Positions 1-7,658 of a stretch of DNA of 64,000 nucleotides are shown here, one piece after another. The notes beneath the pieces are model-generated. The model was not told where the DNA came from. It was given only the letters and a program-made list of their open reading frames with translations, and did no database searches. The first letter of the stretch is position 1. Every line of letters begins with the position of its first letter. The translations under genes were made by a program, and so were the position numbers. Source of the DNA: Thalassolituus alkanivorans (lineage in GTDB: Bacteria; Pseudomonadota; Gammaproteobacteria; Pseudomonadales; Oceanobacteraceae); assembly GCF_020447205.1 (NCBI RefSeq), contig NZ_JAJAEL010000027.1, forward strand, positions 52,649-116,648. The letters are read 5' to 3'.

Positions 1-220
1 CGTTAGCGGCTTTATGGCCAACACAGGTGCCTTCGGTAATGATCAGACCCACTTCATTTTCGGCGCGGCGGGCGTAGTAGGCGGCGACCAGCTCATTGGG
101 AACGTTGCCCGGCGAGTAGGTGCGGGTCATCGGAGCCATAACAATACGGTTGCTCAGTTGCAGCGGGCCGAGGGTGATGGGTTCAAACAGGGCGCTGACG
201 GCGCCGTGGACATTGCTCAT
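1..220 (-). CDS. Old Yellow Enzyme family NADH:flavin oxidoreductase, N-terminal part only
   Basis: The reverse strand reads from an ATG at 220 for 73 codons to the window edge. The N-terminus places FEPITLGPLQLSNRIVMAPM about ten residues from the start, followed by TR, the standard first beta strand of the FMN-binding TIM barrel in NemA/OYE ene-reductases. The end of the fragment, GLIITEGT, is also typical. Members reduce activated alkenes, quinones, nitro compounds or N-ethylmaleimide with NAD(P)H through FMN. The gene lies 63 bases after the TetR gene on the same strand, an arrangement like nemR-nemA of E. coli. The rest of the gene lies outside the window, so exact subfamily and substrate are unknown. 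Confidence 0.88.
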   Translation of the reverse strand, partial: MSNVHGAVSALFEPITLGPLQLSNRIVMAPMTRTYSPGNVPNELVAAYYARRAENEVGLIITEGTCVGHKAAN

Positions 221-283
221 ATCGGTATTCCTGTTGGCTGTTTTTTACTGTTTCGGAAATGGTTAAAAGGCTGTCGGAAATTG

Positions 284-907
284 TTAAAGGGTTGTGCGTG
301 ATTGCGCCGCTTGTGCCTCCGGCAGCCATTGTTGCAGCAGCAGCGACATGCTCTGCTCAAAGTGTTCACGCCCTAACAGGCGGGCGTAATACAGCGCGCC
401 TTTGCAGGCAAAAATAAATAATTGTGCCAGTTCCTGAGCATTGGCGGTGGCCGGAGCCTGCAGCTCGCCGTCTGCCAGCCCCTGGCTGAACACCGCAGCA
501 ACCCAATCCACTTCGAGCCGGCTTAGGTCACTCAGGCGTGCGCGCATGGCATCCGGCAGTTGTGCCAGATCGCTGTGCAGGGCACTGAGCGGGCACTGTT
601 TGTGTTCGTTAAAGGTATGTTTGGCGGCGGCGCGCAGATAACGCTGCAGTTTGTCCGGTGCATTTTGCCCATGCTGATCAAAGTGCGCGAAACCGTCACG
701 CAGCCATTGTTCGGTCCAGTCACACAGTGCCAGGCCAAGGTCGGCTTTCTGTGCGAAGTGGTGATGCACGCTGGGTTTGCTGATGCCCAGTTCGCGCGCC
801 AGATCCTGATAGCTGAAGCCGGTATAACCACGGCGGCAGAGCAGGTCAGCGCCAACATCAATCAGCTGCTGACGGGTCTGGCGGGCATTGGCAGATTTTG
901 TGGTCAT
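284..907 (-). CDS. TetR/AcrR family transcriptional regulator (NemR-like)
   Basis: This 207-residue protein has an N-terminal TetR helix-turn-helix at about residues 12-55 (SYQDLARELGISKPSVHHHF) and an all-helical ligand domain. It sits directly upstream of the ene-reductase fragment and probably represses both genes. A lone Cys at position 105, in EHKQCPLSAL, falls close to the position of the redox-sensing Cys106 of E. coli NemR, so sensing of electrophiles or oxidants is plausible but inferred. The start at 907 leaves 41 bases between the start codon and the perfect palindrome at 949-972, the likely autoregulatory operator. Confidence 0.87.
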   Translation of the reverse strand: MTTKSANARQTRQQLIDVGADLLCRRGYTGFSYQDLARELGISKPSVHHHFAQKADLGLALCDWTEQWLRDGFAHFDQHGQNAPDKLQRYLRAAAKHTFNEHKQCPLSALHSDLAQLPDAMRARLSDLSRLEVDWVAAVFSQGLADGELQAPATANAQELAQLFIFACKGALYYARLLGREHFEQSMSLLLQQWLPEAQAAQSRTTL

Positions 908-948
908 TGCGGCATCGCTCTGGGCGTTTGTTGGTATCGACAGTGATT

Positions 949-972
949 AGCCTACCTACTGGTAGGTAGGCT
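949..972. promoter_or_regulatory. 24-bp palindrome, probable TetR operator
   Basis: Two perfect 11-base arms, AGCCTACCTAC and GTAGGTAGGCT, are separated by TG. The site is 41 bases before the TetR start codon and about 180 bases before the divergent Nudix gene. Length and symmetry fit a TetR-dimer operator. That it is bound by the adjacent regulator is inference from position. Confidence 0.75.
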
Positions 973-1153
973 TGCAGGAGGCATTTGTGCCAGAAGTCGG
1001 CAGATAGCCACTGCTTTTTGCAACGGTTCATGTTGCTGTCAGGTTTAAGCAGTTATAACTGGGGAAACGTGGGATGTGCGTGGCGCCGGTTTTGCTGCGT
1101 TTCGTTTCAGCATTTCATCGCAGCGTTACATTGATGTTTCAGGAGAAAACAGA

Positions 1154-1663
1154 ATGCCGGAATTTCGTTATTGCCCGCATTGTGCGGCTGAGTTGCAACC
1201 CGGGAAGGTGGATCAGCGACGGGTCTGCGTGCGGATTGGCTGTGGGTTTATCCACTGGAATAACCCGGTTCCGGTGGTTGCGGCAATTGTTCTGCACCGT
1301 CCGCAGCCAGAGACGCAAGAGCATGTACTGCTGGTGAATAATGTCGGTTGGCCGGAGGGGATGCTGGCGCTGGTCAGTGGTTTTGTGGAGTCTGGTGAAA
1401 CGCCGGAGCAGGGTATTGTGCGCGAGATTAAAGAAGAGTTGGGGCTCAGCAGTACCGCCGTTCGTTTTCTGGGTCATTACCCCTTCGCTCAGGCCAACCA
1501 GCTGTTGCTGGTGTATGAGGTGCACGCCGAAGGGGAAATCGTGATGGATACCAGCGAGCTGGCTGCCTATAAGCACATTGCGATTAATAAGCTGAAGGCC
1601 TGGCCCATAGGCACAGGCCCTGCCGTTCAGGCATGGCTGGATCAGCAGAACAGCAACGCTTAG
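1154..1663 (+). CDS. Nudix hydrolase with N-terminal zinc ribbon
   Basis: The 169-residue product begins at the ATG that follows AGGAG by 8 bases; longer readings upstream lack a ribosome binding site. Residues 5-35 hold a CxxC...C-x4-C zinc-ribbon pattern (YCPHC, then RVCVRIGCG). The Nudix box follows as G-x5-E-x7-REIKEELGL, with all metal-binding acidic residues present. The family cleaves nucleoside diphosphates linked to another moiety, such as ADP-ribose, NADH or a nucleotide sugar, and the zinc ribbon recalls NudC-type NADH pyrophosphatases. At about 170 residues it lacks the full NudC architecture, so substrate cannot be assigned. Its stop codon overlaps the stop of the convergent SDR gene. 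Confidence 0.88.
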   Translation: MPEFRYCPHCAAELQPGKVDQRRVCVRIGCGFIHWNNPVPVVAAIVLHRPQPETQEHVLLVNNVGWPEGMLALVSGFVESGETPEQGIVREIKEELGLSSTAVRFLGHYPFAQANQLLLVYEVHAEGEIVMDTSELAAYKHIAINKLKAWPIGTGPAVQAWLDQQNSNA

Positions 1664-2442
1664 CGCGTTGCCGCTTCGCCGAAAATGGCCTGCAGCTGTC
1701 GCGGAATAAAGCGGATGCCAAACACCGAGGCTTTATACAGCAGCCCGGGGACAACGCTGGCCCTGCCTTTTATCACGCCTTTCAGACCGGCGCGTGCGAC
1801 TGAATCGCTGCTCATAATGGCGAGGGTGCGCAGGCCTTCAATCTTCTGTCCGGATACATCCATAAACTCGGTGGCCGTACCGCCGGGGCAGAGAGCGCTG
1901 ATGTGAATTTTGTGCGGGCGCAGTTCCCGCGCCAGCGATTCGGCAAAGTTGAGTACATAGGCTTTGCTGCCGGCGTAGCTGGCAAACTGCGGGCCGGGTA
2001 AGAAGCCGAGCAGGGATGACACCAGCAGAATATGGCCGCCGCCGCGTTGTTTCATATCGGCGGCGTACAGCCAGGTCAGCTCGGTCAGGGTGGTGACCAT
2101 CAGCTGAATCATCTGGCTGTGAACCGGCATCGGCACGTCCAGCAGATAGCCATGCTGGGCAAAACCGGCGTTATTAATCAGCAGGTCGACGGGCAGCTGC
2201 AGTGTCTGGGTTTTATTAAACAGCTCTGTGGCCGAGCCGGGTTGAGCCAGATCCTGGCTGATCACCTGCACGCGGATGCCGGCGCTGTGCTCCAGCTCCT
2301 GTTTTAACGCCAGTAATTTGTCTTCGCGTCGTGCCACCAGAATCAGATGGCAACCGGCGGCGGCCAGCTGGCGGGCAAAGGATTCGCCAATGCCACTGGA
2401 GGCACCGGTAATCAGAGCGGTTTTGTTATGGAAGGTGCGCAT
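1660..2442 (-). CDS. Short-chain dehydrogenase/reductase family oxidoreductase
   Basis: The 260-residue product starts at the ATG at 2442, which has GGAG about 7 bases upstream; an upstream extension looks non-coding. The Rossmann motif TGASSGIG is near residue 12, NNAG near residue 90, and the catalytic Ser (VSSLLGF) plus YAGSKAY (YxxxK) around residues 140-160, so the classical SDR active site is complete. It resembles DltE/YqjQ-type short-chain dehydrogenases; substrate is unknown. The gene is divergent from an ArsR regulator with two palindromes between them, so regulation by that protein is likely. Its stop codon overlaps that of the convergent Nudix gene. Confidence 0.88.
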   Translation of the reverse strand: MRTFHNKTALITGASSGIGESFARQLAAAGCHLILVARREDKLLALKQELEHSAGIRVQVISQDLAQPGSATELFNKTQTLQLPVDLLINNAGFAQHGYLLDVPMPVHSQMIQLMVTTLTELTWLYAADMKQRGGGHILLVSSLLGFLPGPQFASYAGSKAYVLNFAESLARELRPHKIHISALCPGGTATEFMDVSGQKIEGLRTLAIMSSDSVARAGLKGVIKGRASVVPGLLYKASVFGIRFIPRQLQAIFGEAATR

Positions 2443-2492
2443 GGCAGAACTCCGTTGGCTGATACGGTTATTTTTGTTTTGCGGCTGTTTAT

Positions 2493-2512
2493 AGTTTGAC
2501 GATTGTCGAACT
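2493..2512. promoter_or_regulatory. Palindrome A between SDR and ArsR genes
   Basis: AGTTTGACGATTGTCGAACT is an imperfect 20-bp inverted repeat with 8 of 10 base pairs symmetric. It lies about 50 bases before the SDR start. A second element with the same core (AGTTTGAnnATTGTCnAA) begins 38 bases further on. The pair is best read as operators for the neighbouring ArsR protein. Confidence 0.65.
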
Positions 2513-2530
2513 GACCGGATGCTAAGAAAC

Positions 2531-2550
2531 AGTTTGATCATTGTCAAAGT
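2531..2550. promoter_or_regulatory. Palindrome B between SDR and ArsR genes
   Basis: AGTTTGATCATTGTCAAAGT has 7 of 10 symmetric pairs and matches the first palindrome at 16 of 20 positions in the same orientation. The start-to-start distance of 38 bases is between three and four helical turns. It lies 77 bases upstream of the ArsR start chosen here. Confidence 0.62.
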
Positions 2551-2627
2551 GTTATCCTGCCATCGTGTTAAAACGACGGAGGCTGAAGTACACTGCCGCC
2601 CACTTTCCGGATGTTCACAGTGAATCT

Positions 2628-2981
2628 ATGTGCCGACTGACCGATAAAGGGGTGAACCTGCTGGCCGATGCCTTTAAAGCACTGGCTCATCCCAACCGTT
2701 TGCAGATGTACCTGGAAGTTGTGCGTCATCATCAGGCGGAACAGCCCTTAACAGAGCACAGCCGCACGGGCTTACCGGCCCCGGTAGCTGGCTGTGGTGT
2801 CGCCGACTTTATCAGCAAACTCAGCATTGGCGCGCCGACCGTCTCTCATCATGTAAAAGCGCTGGTGGATGCAGGACTGATCCGGGTCGAAAAACAGGGC
2901 AAATATGTGTCCTGCTTTTTAAACGAAGATTTATACCGCGAGCTGGGCGATTTCTTTCGTCCGCTGTCGTCGCAGGAGTAA
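2628..2981 (+). CDS. ArsR family winged-helix regulator
   Basis: The 117-residue product has the ArsR/SmtB pattern: LADAFKALAHPNRLQMYLEV near the start, a recognition helix segment IGAPTVSHHVKALVDAGLI, and a wing RVEKQGKYVSCFLN. The ATG at 2628 is preferred because upstream in-frame starts would extend the protein through the operator region. A Shine-Dalgarno sequence is not obvious, so the start is moderately certain. A lone CGVADF segment lacks a full metal-binding CxC motif, so the inducer may not be a metal. It is divergent from an SDR gene and only 2 bases ahead of the DUF3087 gene, so it likely controls both. Confidence 0.85.
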   Translation: MCRLTDKGVNLLADAFKALAHPNRLQMYLEVVRHHQAEQPLTEHSRTGLPAPVAGCGVADFISKLSIGAPTVSHHVKALVDAGLIRVEKQGKYVSCFLNEDLYRELGDFFRPLSSQE

Positions 2982-2983
2982 GC

Positions 2984-3487
2984 ATGAAACTTGAGAATAT
3001 TGATAAGGCCCGCTTTAAAAAACATCTGAACCGTTTTCAGGCGGCACTGGTCGCGACGCTGCTGGTTCTGTCGCTGGGGTTTTCAACGTTATATATCGCC
3101 CTGTGGGGCGGTGCAGAGTCCAATTTCTGGCTCAATGCGGCGGGTGTGGCAACCGCCGCCATCGTGATTGCGGTGCTGATTAACCGCTTTAAAGATCATC
3201 CGGCACTGACTGAAGTGATGTACGTCTGGCGCCTGAAGCAGGCGCTGAACCGGATTTACCGGGCCAGTGCAAAGCTGAATGCGGCGCTGGAGGCTGATAA
3301 CCCGCTGGCGGTGACCATCCAGTACTATTTCCTGCACGGTTCAAAGCATCTGCACCAGCTGGAAGACAACACGCTGACCATGGATGAACTGAACACTCAG
3401 ATTGCCCAGCTGGAGAAGCAGATTGAGCGACTGGGACTGACGCCGAGCGTGGATGATTACCGCCCGGAGCTGCTTGAGCAGCTGTAG
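2984..3487 (+). CDS. DUF3087 family membrane protein
   Basis: The 167-residue protein has two hydrophobic segments, about residues 21-41 and 48-66, followed by a soluble helical region with a heptad-like stretch (ELNTQIAQLEKQIERL). Sequence and length fit the DUF3087 family of gammaproteobacteria, for which no function is established. It is translated 2 bases after the ArsR gene, so it is almost certainly cotranscribed with it. The cytoplasmic helical tail may mediate oligomerisation. No catalytic motif is visible. Confidence 0.8.
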   Translation: MKLENIDKARFKKHLNRFQAALVATLLVLSLGFSTLYIALWGGAESNFWLNAAGVATAAIVIAVLINRFKDHPALTEVMYVWRLKQALNRIYRASAKLNAALEADNPLAVTIQYYFLHGSKHLHQLEDNTLTMDELNTQIAQLEKQIERLGLTPSVDDYRPELLEQL

Positions 3488-3607
3488 CCGGCCGTTGTCG
3501 GTAAACAGGCCGCAGGCAAGATGCAGCGGCGGCCTTAACCATGTAAACTACGCGCATTTTTTACACACCCCTTTTCATACCTTTGGAAGACACGCAGGCT
3601 TTCGCCC

Positions 3608-5014
3608 ATGATGAAATACATTTCTACCCGCGGTAATGCGCCGGAACTGACCTTTGAAGACGTACTGCTGACCGGCCTGGCCACCGACGGCGGCTTATAT
3701 GTGCCGAAAGACGTACCGCAATTCTCCCTCGAAGAGATCGAATCCTGGCGTGACCTGCCGTACACCGAACTGGCACACAAGGTGATTTACCCGTTCGTGG
3801 AAGGCTGTGTGGATTCCGCCGCATTACAGAAAATGCTGAATGAGGTGTATTCAGGCTTCGGTCATAAAGCGGTTGCTCCGCTGCAGCAGATTGACCACAA
3901 CGAATACGTACTGGAACTGTTCCACGGCCCGACGCTGGCATTCAAAGACTTTGCTCTGCAATTGCTGGGTCGCCTGCTGGATTACGTGCTGGAACGCCGC
4001 CACGAGAAAGTGGTGATCATGGGGGCCACCTCTGGCGATACCGGTTCTGCTGCGATTGAAGGCACCAAAGCCTGTCGTAACGTCGACATCTTTATTCTGC
4101 ACCCGCACGGCAAGGTGTCTGAAGTTCAGCGTCGCCAGATGACCACGGTTAAAGGTGACAACATCTTCAATATCGCCATCGAAGGTAACTTCGATCAGGC
4201 GCAGGACATGGTTAAAGCCAGCTTTGGCGACCAGCAGTTCCTGCGTGGTGAGCGCAAACTGGTAGCCGTAAACAGCATCAACTGGGCGCGCATCATGGCG
4301 CAGATCGTTTACTACTTCTATTCCGCACTGAACCTGGGTGGCCCGCTGCGTCCGATGGCGTATTCCGTTCCAACCGGTAACTTCGGTGATATTTTCGCCG
4401 GTTACATGGCGAAGAAAATGGGCCTGCCGGTTGAACAGCTGATCATCGCCACCAACAGCAACGATGTTCTGCATCGTCTGATGAGCAAGAATCAGTACGA
4501 AGTACATCCGCTGCAGCACACCATCACGCCGTCGATGGATATCGCGGTATCCAGCAACTTTGAGCGTCTGCTGTTCGATCTGTATGACCGTGACGGTGCC
4601 AAACTGGCTGATCTGATGGCACGCATGAACGCCAAAAAAGATGTGGTGTCTCTGGACGAAGATAAGCTGGCCAAAGCCCGTGAACTGTTCGACAGCTATG
4701 CAGTCAGTGAAGATATGACTGTCGCCACTATGCAGGAAGTCTTCGGTGAAACCGGATATCTGCTTGATCCGCACACCGCCATCGGCGTGAAAGCTGCGCG
4801 CGAGTGCCGTCGTAACCAGAACATTCCGATGATCACTCTGGGAACTGCGCATCCGGTTAAGTTTGAAGAAGCGGTACTGCGTGCCGGTTTCGATATGCCA
4901 AAACTGCCGCATCACCTGACCGATCTGATGGAACGTGAAGAGCGCCTGAATGTGCTGCCTGCTGATCTGGCAACGGTACAAAGCTTTATCGCAAAAAACA
5001 CCTTTAAGGACTGA
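3608..5014 (+). CDS. thrC: Threonine synthase
   Basis: This 468-residue PLP enzyme converts O-phospho-L-homoserine to L-threonine. The N-terminal MKYISTRGNAPELTFEDVLL is characteristic of the long bacterial ThrC type. The PLP lysine is Lys113 in GPTLAFKDFALQ, followed by GATSGDTGSAA for phosphate and cofactor binding. ATG codons at 3608 and 3611 are adjacent and either may be used. The usual partner hom is not next to it here: the upstream neighbour is the unrelated DUF3087 gene, 120 bases away. A strong intrinsic terminator follows directly, so it is probably a single-gene transcript. Confidence 0.96.
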   Translation: MMKYISTRGNAPELTFEDVLLTGLATDGGLYVPKDVPQFSLEEIESWRDLPYTELAHKVIYPFVEGCVDSAALQKMLNEVYSGFGHKAVAPLQQIDHNEYVLELFHGPTLAFKDFALQLLGRLLDYVLERRHEKVVIMGATSGDTGSAAIEGTKACRNVDIFILHPHGKVSEVQRRQMTTVKGDNIFNIAIEGNFDQAQDMVKASFGDQQFLRGERKLVAVNSINWARIMAQIVYYFYSALNLGGPLRPMAYSVPTGNFGDIFAGYMAKKMGLPVEQLIIATNSNDVLHRLMSKNQYEVHPLQHTITPSMDIAVSSNFERLLFDLYDRDGAKLADLMARMNAKKDVVSLDEDKLAKARELFDSYAVSEDMTVATMQEVFGETGYLLDPHTAIGVKAARECRRNQNIPMITLGTAHPVKFEEAVLRAGFDMPKLPHHLTDLMEREERLNVLPADLATVQSFIAKNTFKD

Positions 5015-5034
5015 TACCTTAAACGGTGCTGCTG

Positions 5035-5060
5035 AAGGCCACTCTTGAGTGGCCTTTTTT
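5035..5060 (+). terminator. Intrinsic terminator after thrC
   Basis: A 10-bp stem AAGGCCACTC / GAGTGGCCTT with a TT loop is followed by a run of T. It begins 21 bases after the thrC stop codon. Confidence 0.92.
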
Positions 5061-5156
5061 ATGTCTGGCATTCCTGTACAGGGGCACAATTGGTCTATTC
5101 TTTGAGACAAAGGTTTGGATTGTCCTGCCGGAAATACCGTCTGAACAGGTATTGAT

Positions 5157-6431
5157 ATGAGCCATGAATATGGTCCGGAGCTGCTTGGTTATCTGCAGGC
5201 ATTCGACCAGCTGAAAGAAGCCATTTACATCGTCAATCCGCAGACGGCGGAAATTGTGGCGGTGAATGATGAAGCTGGCCGCCAGCAGAAGCTAAGCCGG
5301 GAGCAGCTGGTGCAGCGTACGGTCTTTGATCAGCAGCGGGATATCCGCGACCTCGCTCACTGGCAGCTGGTCGTACAGGCAATCCGCTCAGACCCTGACT
5401 ATGTCTTTTCCGGTCGTCATATCCGCGCCGATGGCAGTGAGTTTCCGGTAGAAGTTTCCAGCCATGTGGTGGTTTGGGATGGTACGGAATATCTGTTGTC
5501 ATCGGTCCGCGATATTACCCAGCGCAAGGCAATCGAGAAAACGCTGCATGATCTTGAGCCGATTATGCAGTTTGTACTCAATGAAGCTTCGGACGGTATC
5601 TGGGACTGGGACCTGACCACCAACGACGTGTTTTATGCCCCTCAGCTTAAACGTATGCTGGGTTACGGCCCTTACGAAGTGCAGCACACCCTGTTTACCT
5701 GGCAAGACAGTCTGCATCCGGAGGATGCCGAACGTATTCTGGTTGCCACTGAAGAATACGTCTCCGGTAAACAGGATATTTACGATATTGAATACCGTCT
5801 GCGAACCCGCAACGGTGACTATATCTGGGTGCATGACCGCGGTTATGTCTGTGCCCGCGATGATAATGGCCGGGCACTGCGGGTGGTGGGCATGGTGCAC
5901 AATATTGATGAATACAAAAAGCTGGAAGTCCGGTTGCGGGAACTGGCGACCATTGATGAACTGACCGGCCTGCTCAATCGCCGTGCCGGTTATGCGGTCT
6001 TTGAACAGCAGTTACAGCTGGCGATCCGGCAACGTACCGTGCTCACGATTGCTTTACTGGATCTGGATACCTTTAAAAACATCAACGACCAGTTTGGACA
6101 TCAGGTGGGTGACAGGGCACTGCGACTGGCATCTGACACCTTCCGTTCACGGCTGCGGGCGAGTGACACTCTGATGCGCTGGGGAGGCGAGGAGTTTCTG
6201 TTGCTGATGCCGGATACCAGTCTTGCGGCTGGTCTGAGTGTGTGTGAAGAGCTGCGCCAGCAACTGGAAAATGCCAGCCTTAAAGCATCCGGCCGTCGTA
6301 TCCCGCTGACGGTCAGTGCGGGTCTGGCGGCTTGTCCTGAACATGGAAAAAGTATCAAAAATCTGGTGCAGAGTGCCGATAAAGCGCTGTACCGTGCCAA
6401 ATCGCTGGGCCGTAACCGCATTATTGGCTGA
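5157..6431 (+). CDS. PAS-PAS-GGDEF diguanylate cyclase
   Basis: The 424-residue cytoplasmic protein has a first PAS domain at about residues 10-125, a second PAS_3-type domain at about 140-255 (DGIWDWDLTTNDVFYAPQLK) and a C-terminal GGDEF domain at about 260-424. The active-site loop is GGEEF, preceded five residues earlier by RASD, the RxxD product-inhibition site, so it should make cyclic di-GMP and be feedback controlled. No membrane segment is present, implying sensing of an intracellular signal or cofactor. It stands alone between the thrC terminator and the DUF2947 gene. Confidence 0.93.
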   Translation: MSHEYGPELLGYLQAFDQLKEAIYIVNPQTAEIVAVNDEAGRQQKLSREQLVQRTVFDQQRDIRDLAHWQLVVQAIRSDPDYVFSGRHIRADGSEFPVEVSSHVVVWDGTEYLLSSVRDITQRKAIEKTLHDLEPIMQFVLNEASDGIWDWDLTTNDVFYAPQLKRMLGYGPYEVQHTLFTWQDSLHPEDAERILVATEEYVSGKQDIYDIEYRLRTRNGDYIWVHDRGYVCARDDNGRALRVVGMVHNIDEYKKLEVRLRELATIDELTGLLNRRAGYAVFEQQLQLAIRQRTVLTIALLDLDTFKNINDQFGHQVGDRALRLASDTFRSRLRASDTLMRWGGEEFLLLMPDTSLAAGLSVCEELRQQLENASLKASGRRIPLTVSAGLAACPEHGKSIKNLVQSADKALYRAKSLGRNRIIG

Positions 6432-6530
6432 GCCCTGCCGCTCAGTGGTCATGCGATAATTCCCGCGGATCAATTCCGCAGTTGCCGTTGAAAATGTTAC
6501 CCTTATGGCTCTTTTACGCTGTGAGTCTGT

Positions 6531-7013
6531 ATGAATTACCTTGCCTGGCCGGATTACAAACAAGGCTGGATTTTCCGCCATCGGGAGTTACCCGTGGCTG
6601 CAGAAGATCTGGAACATATCAAACCGCTGACTGCCGTGGCAGCCTTGCAGTTCTGGCGCCAGAACATCAGTAAAGAAGCGACCCATGCCAGCCACTTTCT
6701 GGGTGATGACTGGCCGGCACGTAATGGCGTCTGGGCAGAGCAGGGCGACTGGCAGACATGCTGGGACAGTGACAGCAATGAATTACCTGAGCTGATTGCT
6801 GCGCATTTAAGCTGGGACGACAATACGGTGGTGTATTTCTGCTATCACTCCGAGCATGTGGTGCAGACCAGCTGGAAAATATTCCGCCGTTACTGGAAGA
6901 ATTTTTTATTCTACGACGACGAACCTTTTCTGTTAGGGAAAAAACGCTCGCAGGTTATACAGTTTCACTCCGATGGCAGCTTCCATATCGGCACCAAACC
7001 GGCGGACCACTGA
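6531..7013 (+). CDS. DUF2947 family protein
   Basis: The 160-residue soluble protein is rich in tryptophan and acidic residues. It matches my recollection of the DUF2947 family: YKQGWIFRHRELPV near the start, GVWAEQGDWQTCWDSD in the middle, and WKNFLFYDDEPFLLGKKR near the end. No function is established for the family and I see no catalytic signature. It is 99 bases after the diguanylate cyclase gene with no clear terminator between them, and 167 bases before the bacterioferritin genes. The start is preceded by a weak GTGAG element. Confidence 0.78.
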   Translation: MNYLAWPDYKQGWIFRHRELPVAAEDLEHIKPLTAVAALQFWRQNISKEATHASHFLGDDWPARNGVWAEQGDWQTCWDSDSNELPELIAAHLSWDDNTVVYFCYHSEHVVQTSWKIFRRYWKNFLFYDDEPFLLGKKRSQVIQFHSDGSFHIGTKPADH

Positions 7014-7180
7014 GCTCACAGTGGCCGTCCGTTCGCTTGTTACCAATGCAGGTAATAATCGAAGTCATTTATATTGTCTTCTTACGGCCAGGGCACCTCT
7101 GAATCATTCAGTGCCCTAAAGCTTGCGCAGCCCGGCGCTAATTCATAGACTGGTTTATTCAGTTTTTAAGGAGCGCGGCC

Positions 7181-7645
7181 ATGAAGGGTGACGTCAAAGT
7201 AAACGAGTATCTGAATCAGATTCTCAGCATCGAACTCACATCGATTAATCAGTATTTTCTCCATGCCCGCATGTTTAAAAACTGGGGTTTTTCTGAGCTG
7301 GATGAAAAGGCTTACAAAAAATCCATCAAGGATATGAAACAGGCCGACAAACTGATTGAACGCATTTTATTTCTCGAAGGTCTGCCTAATCTGCAGAAGC
7401 TGAATCGTCTGCGCATTGGCGAAAATACCGCCGAAATGTTGCAGTGCGATCTGGATCAGATTGTCGAGCAGCTGGAAGTCCTCAAAGAAGCCATTGCCTA
7501 TTGTGAATCGGTTAAAGATTACGTTAGCCGCGAACTGCTGGAAGAGATTCAGGAATACGAAGAAGAATACCTCGATTGGCTGGAAACCCAGCAATCTCTG
7601 ATTGCCCAGGTTGGCATCGAAAATTATCAACAGTCCATGATGTAA
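7181..7645 (+). CDS. bfr: Bacterioferritin, heme-ligand subunit with degraded ferroxidase site
   Basis: The 154-residue four-helix subunit follows a strong AAGGAG site. In E. coli Bfr numbering it keeps heme ligand Met52, Glu18 and Glu127. It has Asp51, Gln54, Ile94 and Tyr130 in place of Glu51, His54, Glu94 and His130, so the di-iron ferroxidase centre is not intact. Such subunits are known from bacteria with two Bfr types that co-assemble. It lies 13 bases before a second bfr gene that has the complementary pattern, so a mixed 24-mer storing iron and binding heme is the likely product. No convincing Fur or IscR site was found upstream. Confidence 0.93.
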   Translation: MKGDVKVNEYLNQILSIELTSINQYFLHARMFKNWGFSELDEKAYKKSIKDMKQADKLIERILFLEGLPNLQKLNRLRIGENTAEMLQCDLDQIVEQLEVLKEAIAYCESVKDYVSRELLEEIQEYEEEYLDWLETQQSLIAQVGIENYQQSMM

Positions 7646-7658
7646 GAGGAGGCCGGAT

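Noticed and set aside
3851..5110. 419-codon open frame on the minus strand opposite thrC
   Set aside because: It lies fully antisense to the well-supported thrC gene and has a shadow-like composition with no domain.
7014..7180. Fur or IscR site before the bacterioferritin genes
   Set aside because: No palindrome close to the 7-1-7 Fur motif, unlike the clear box before feoA.
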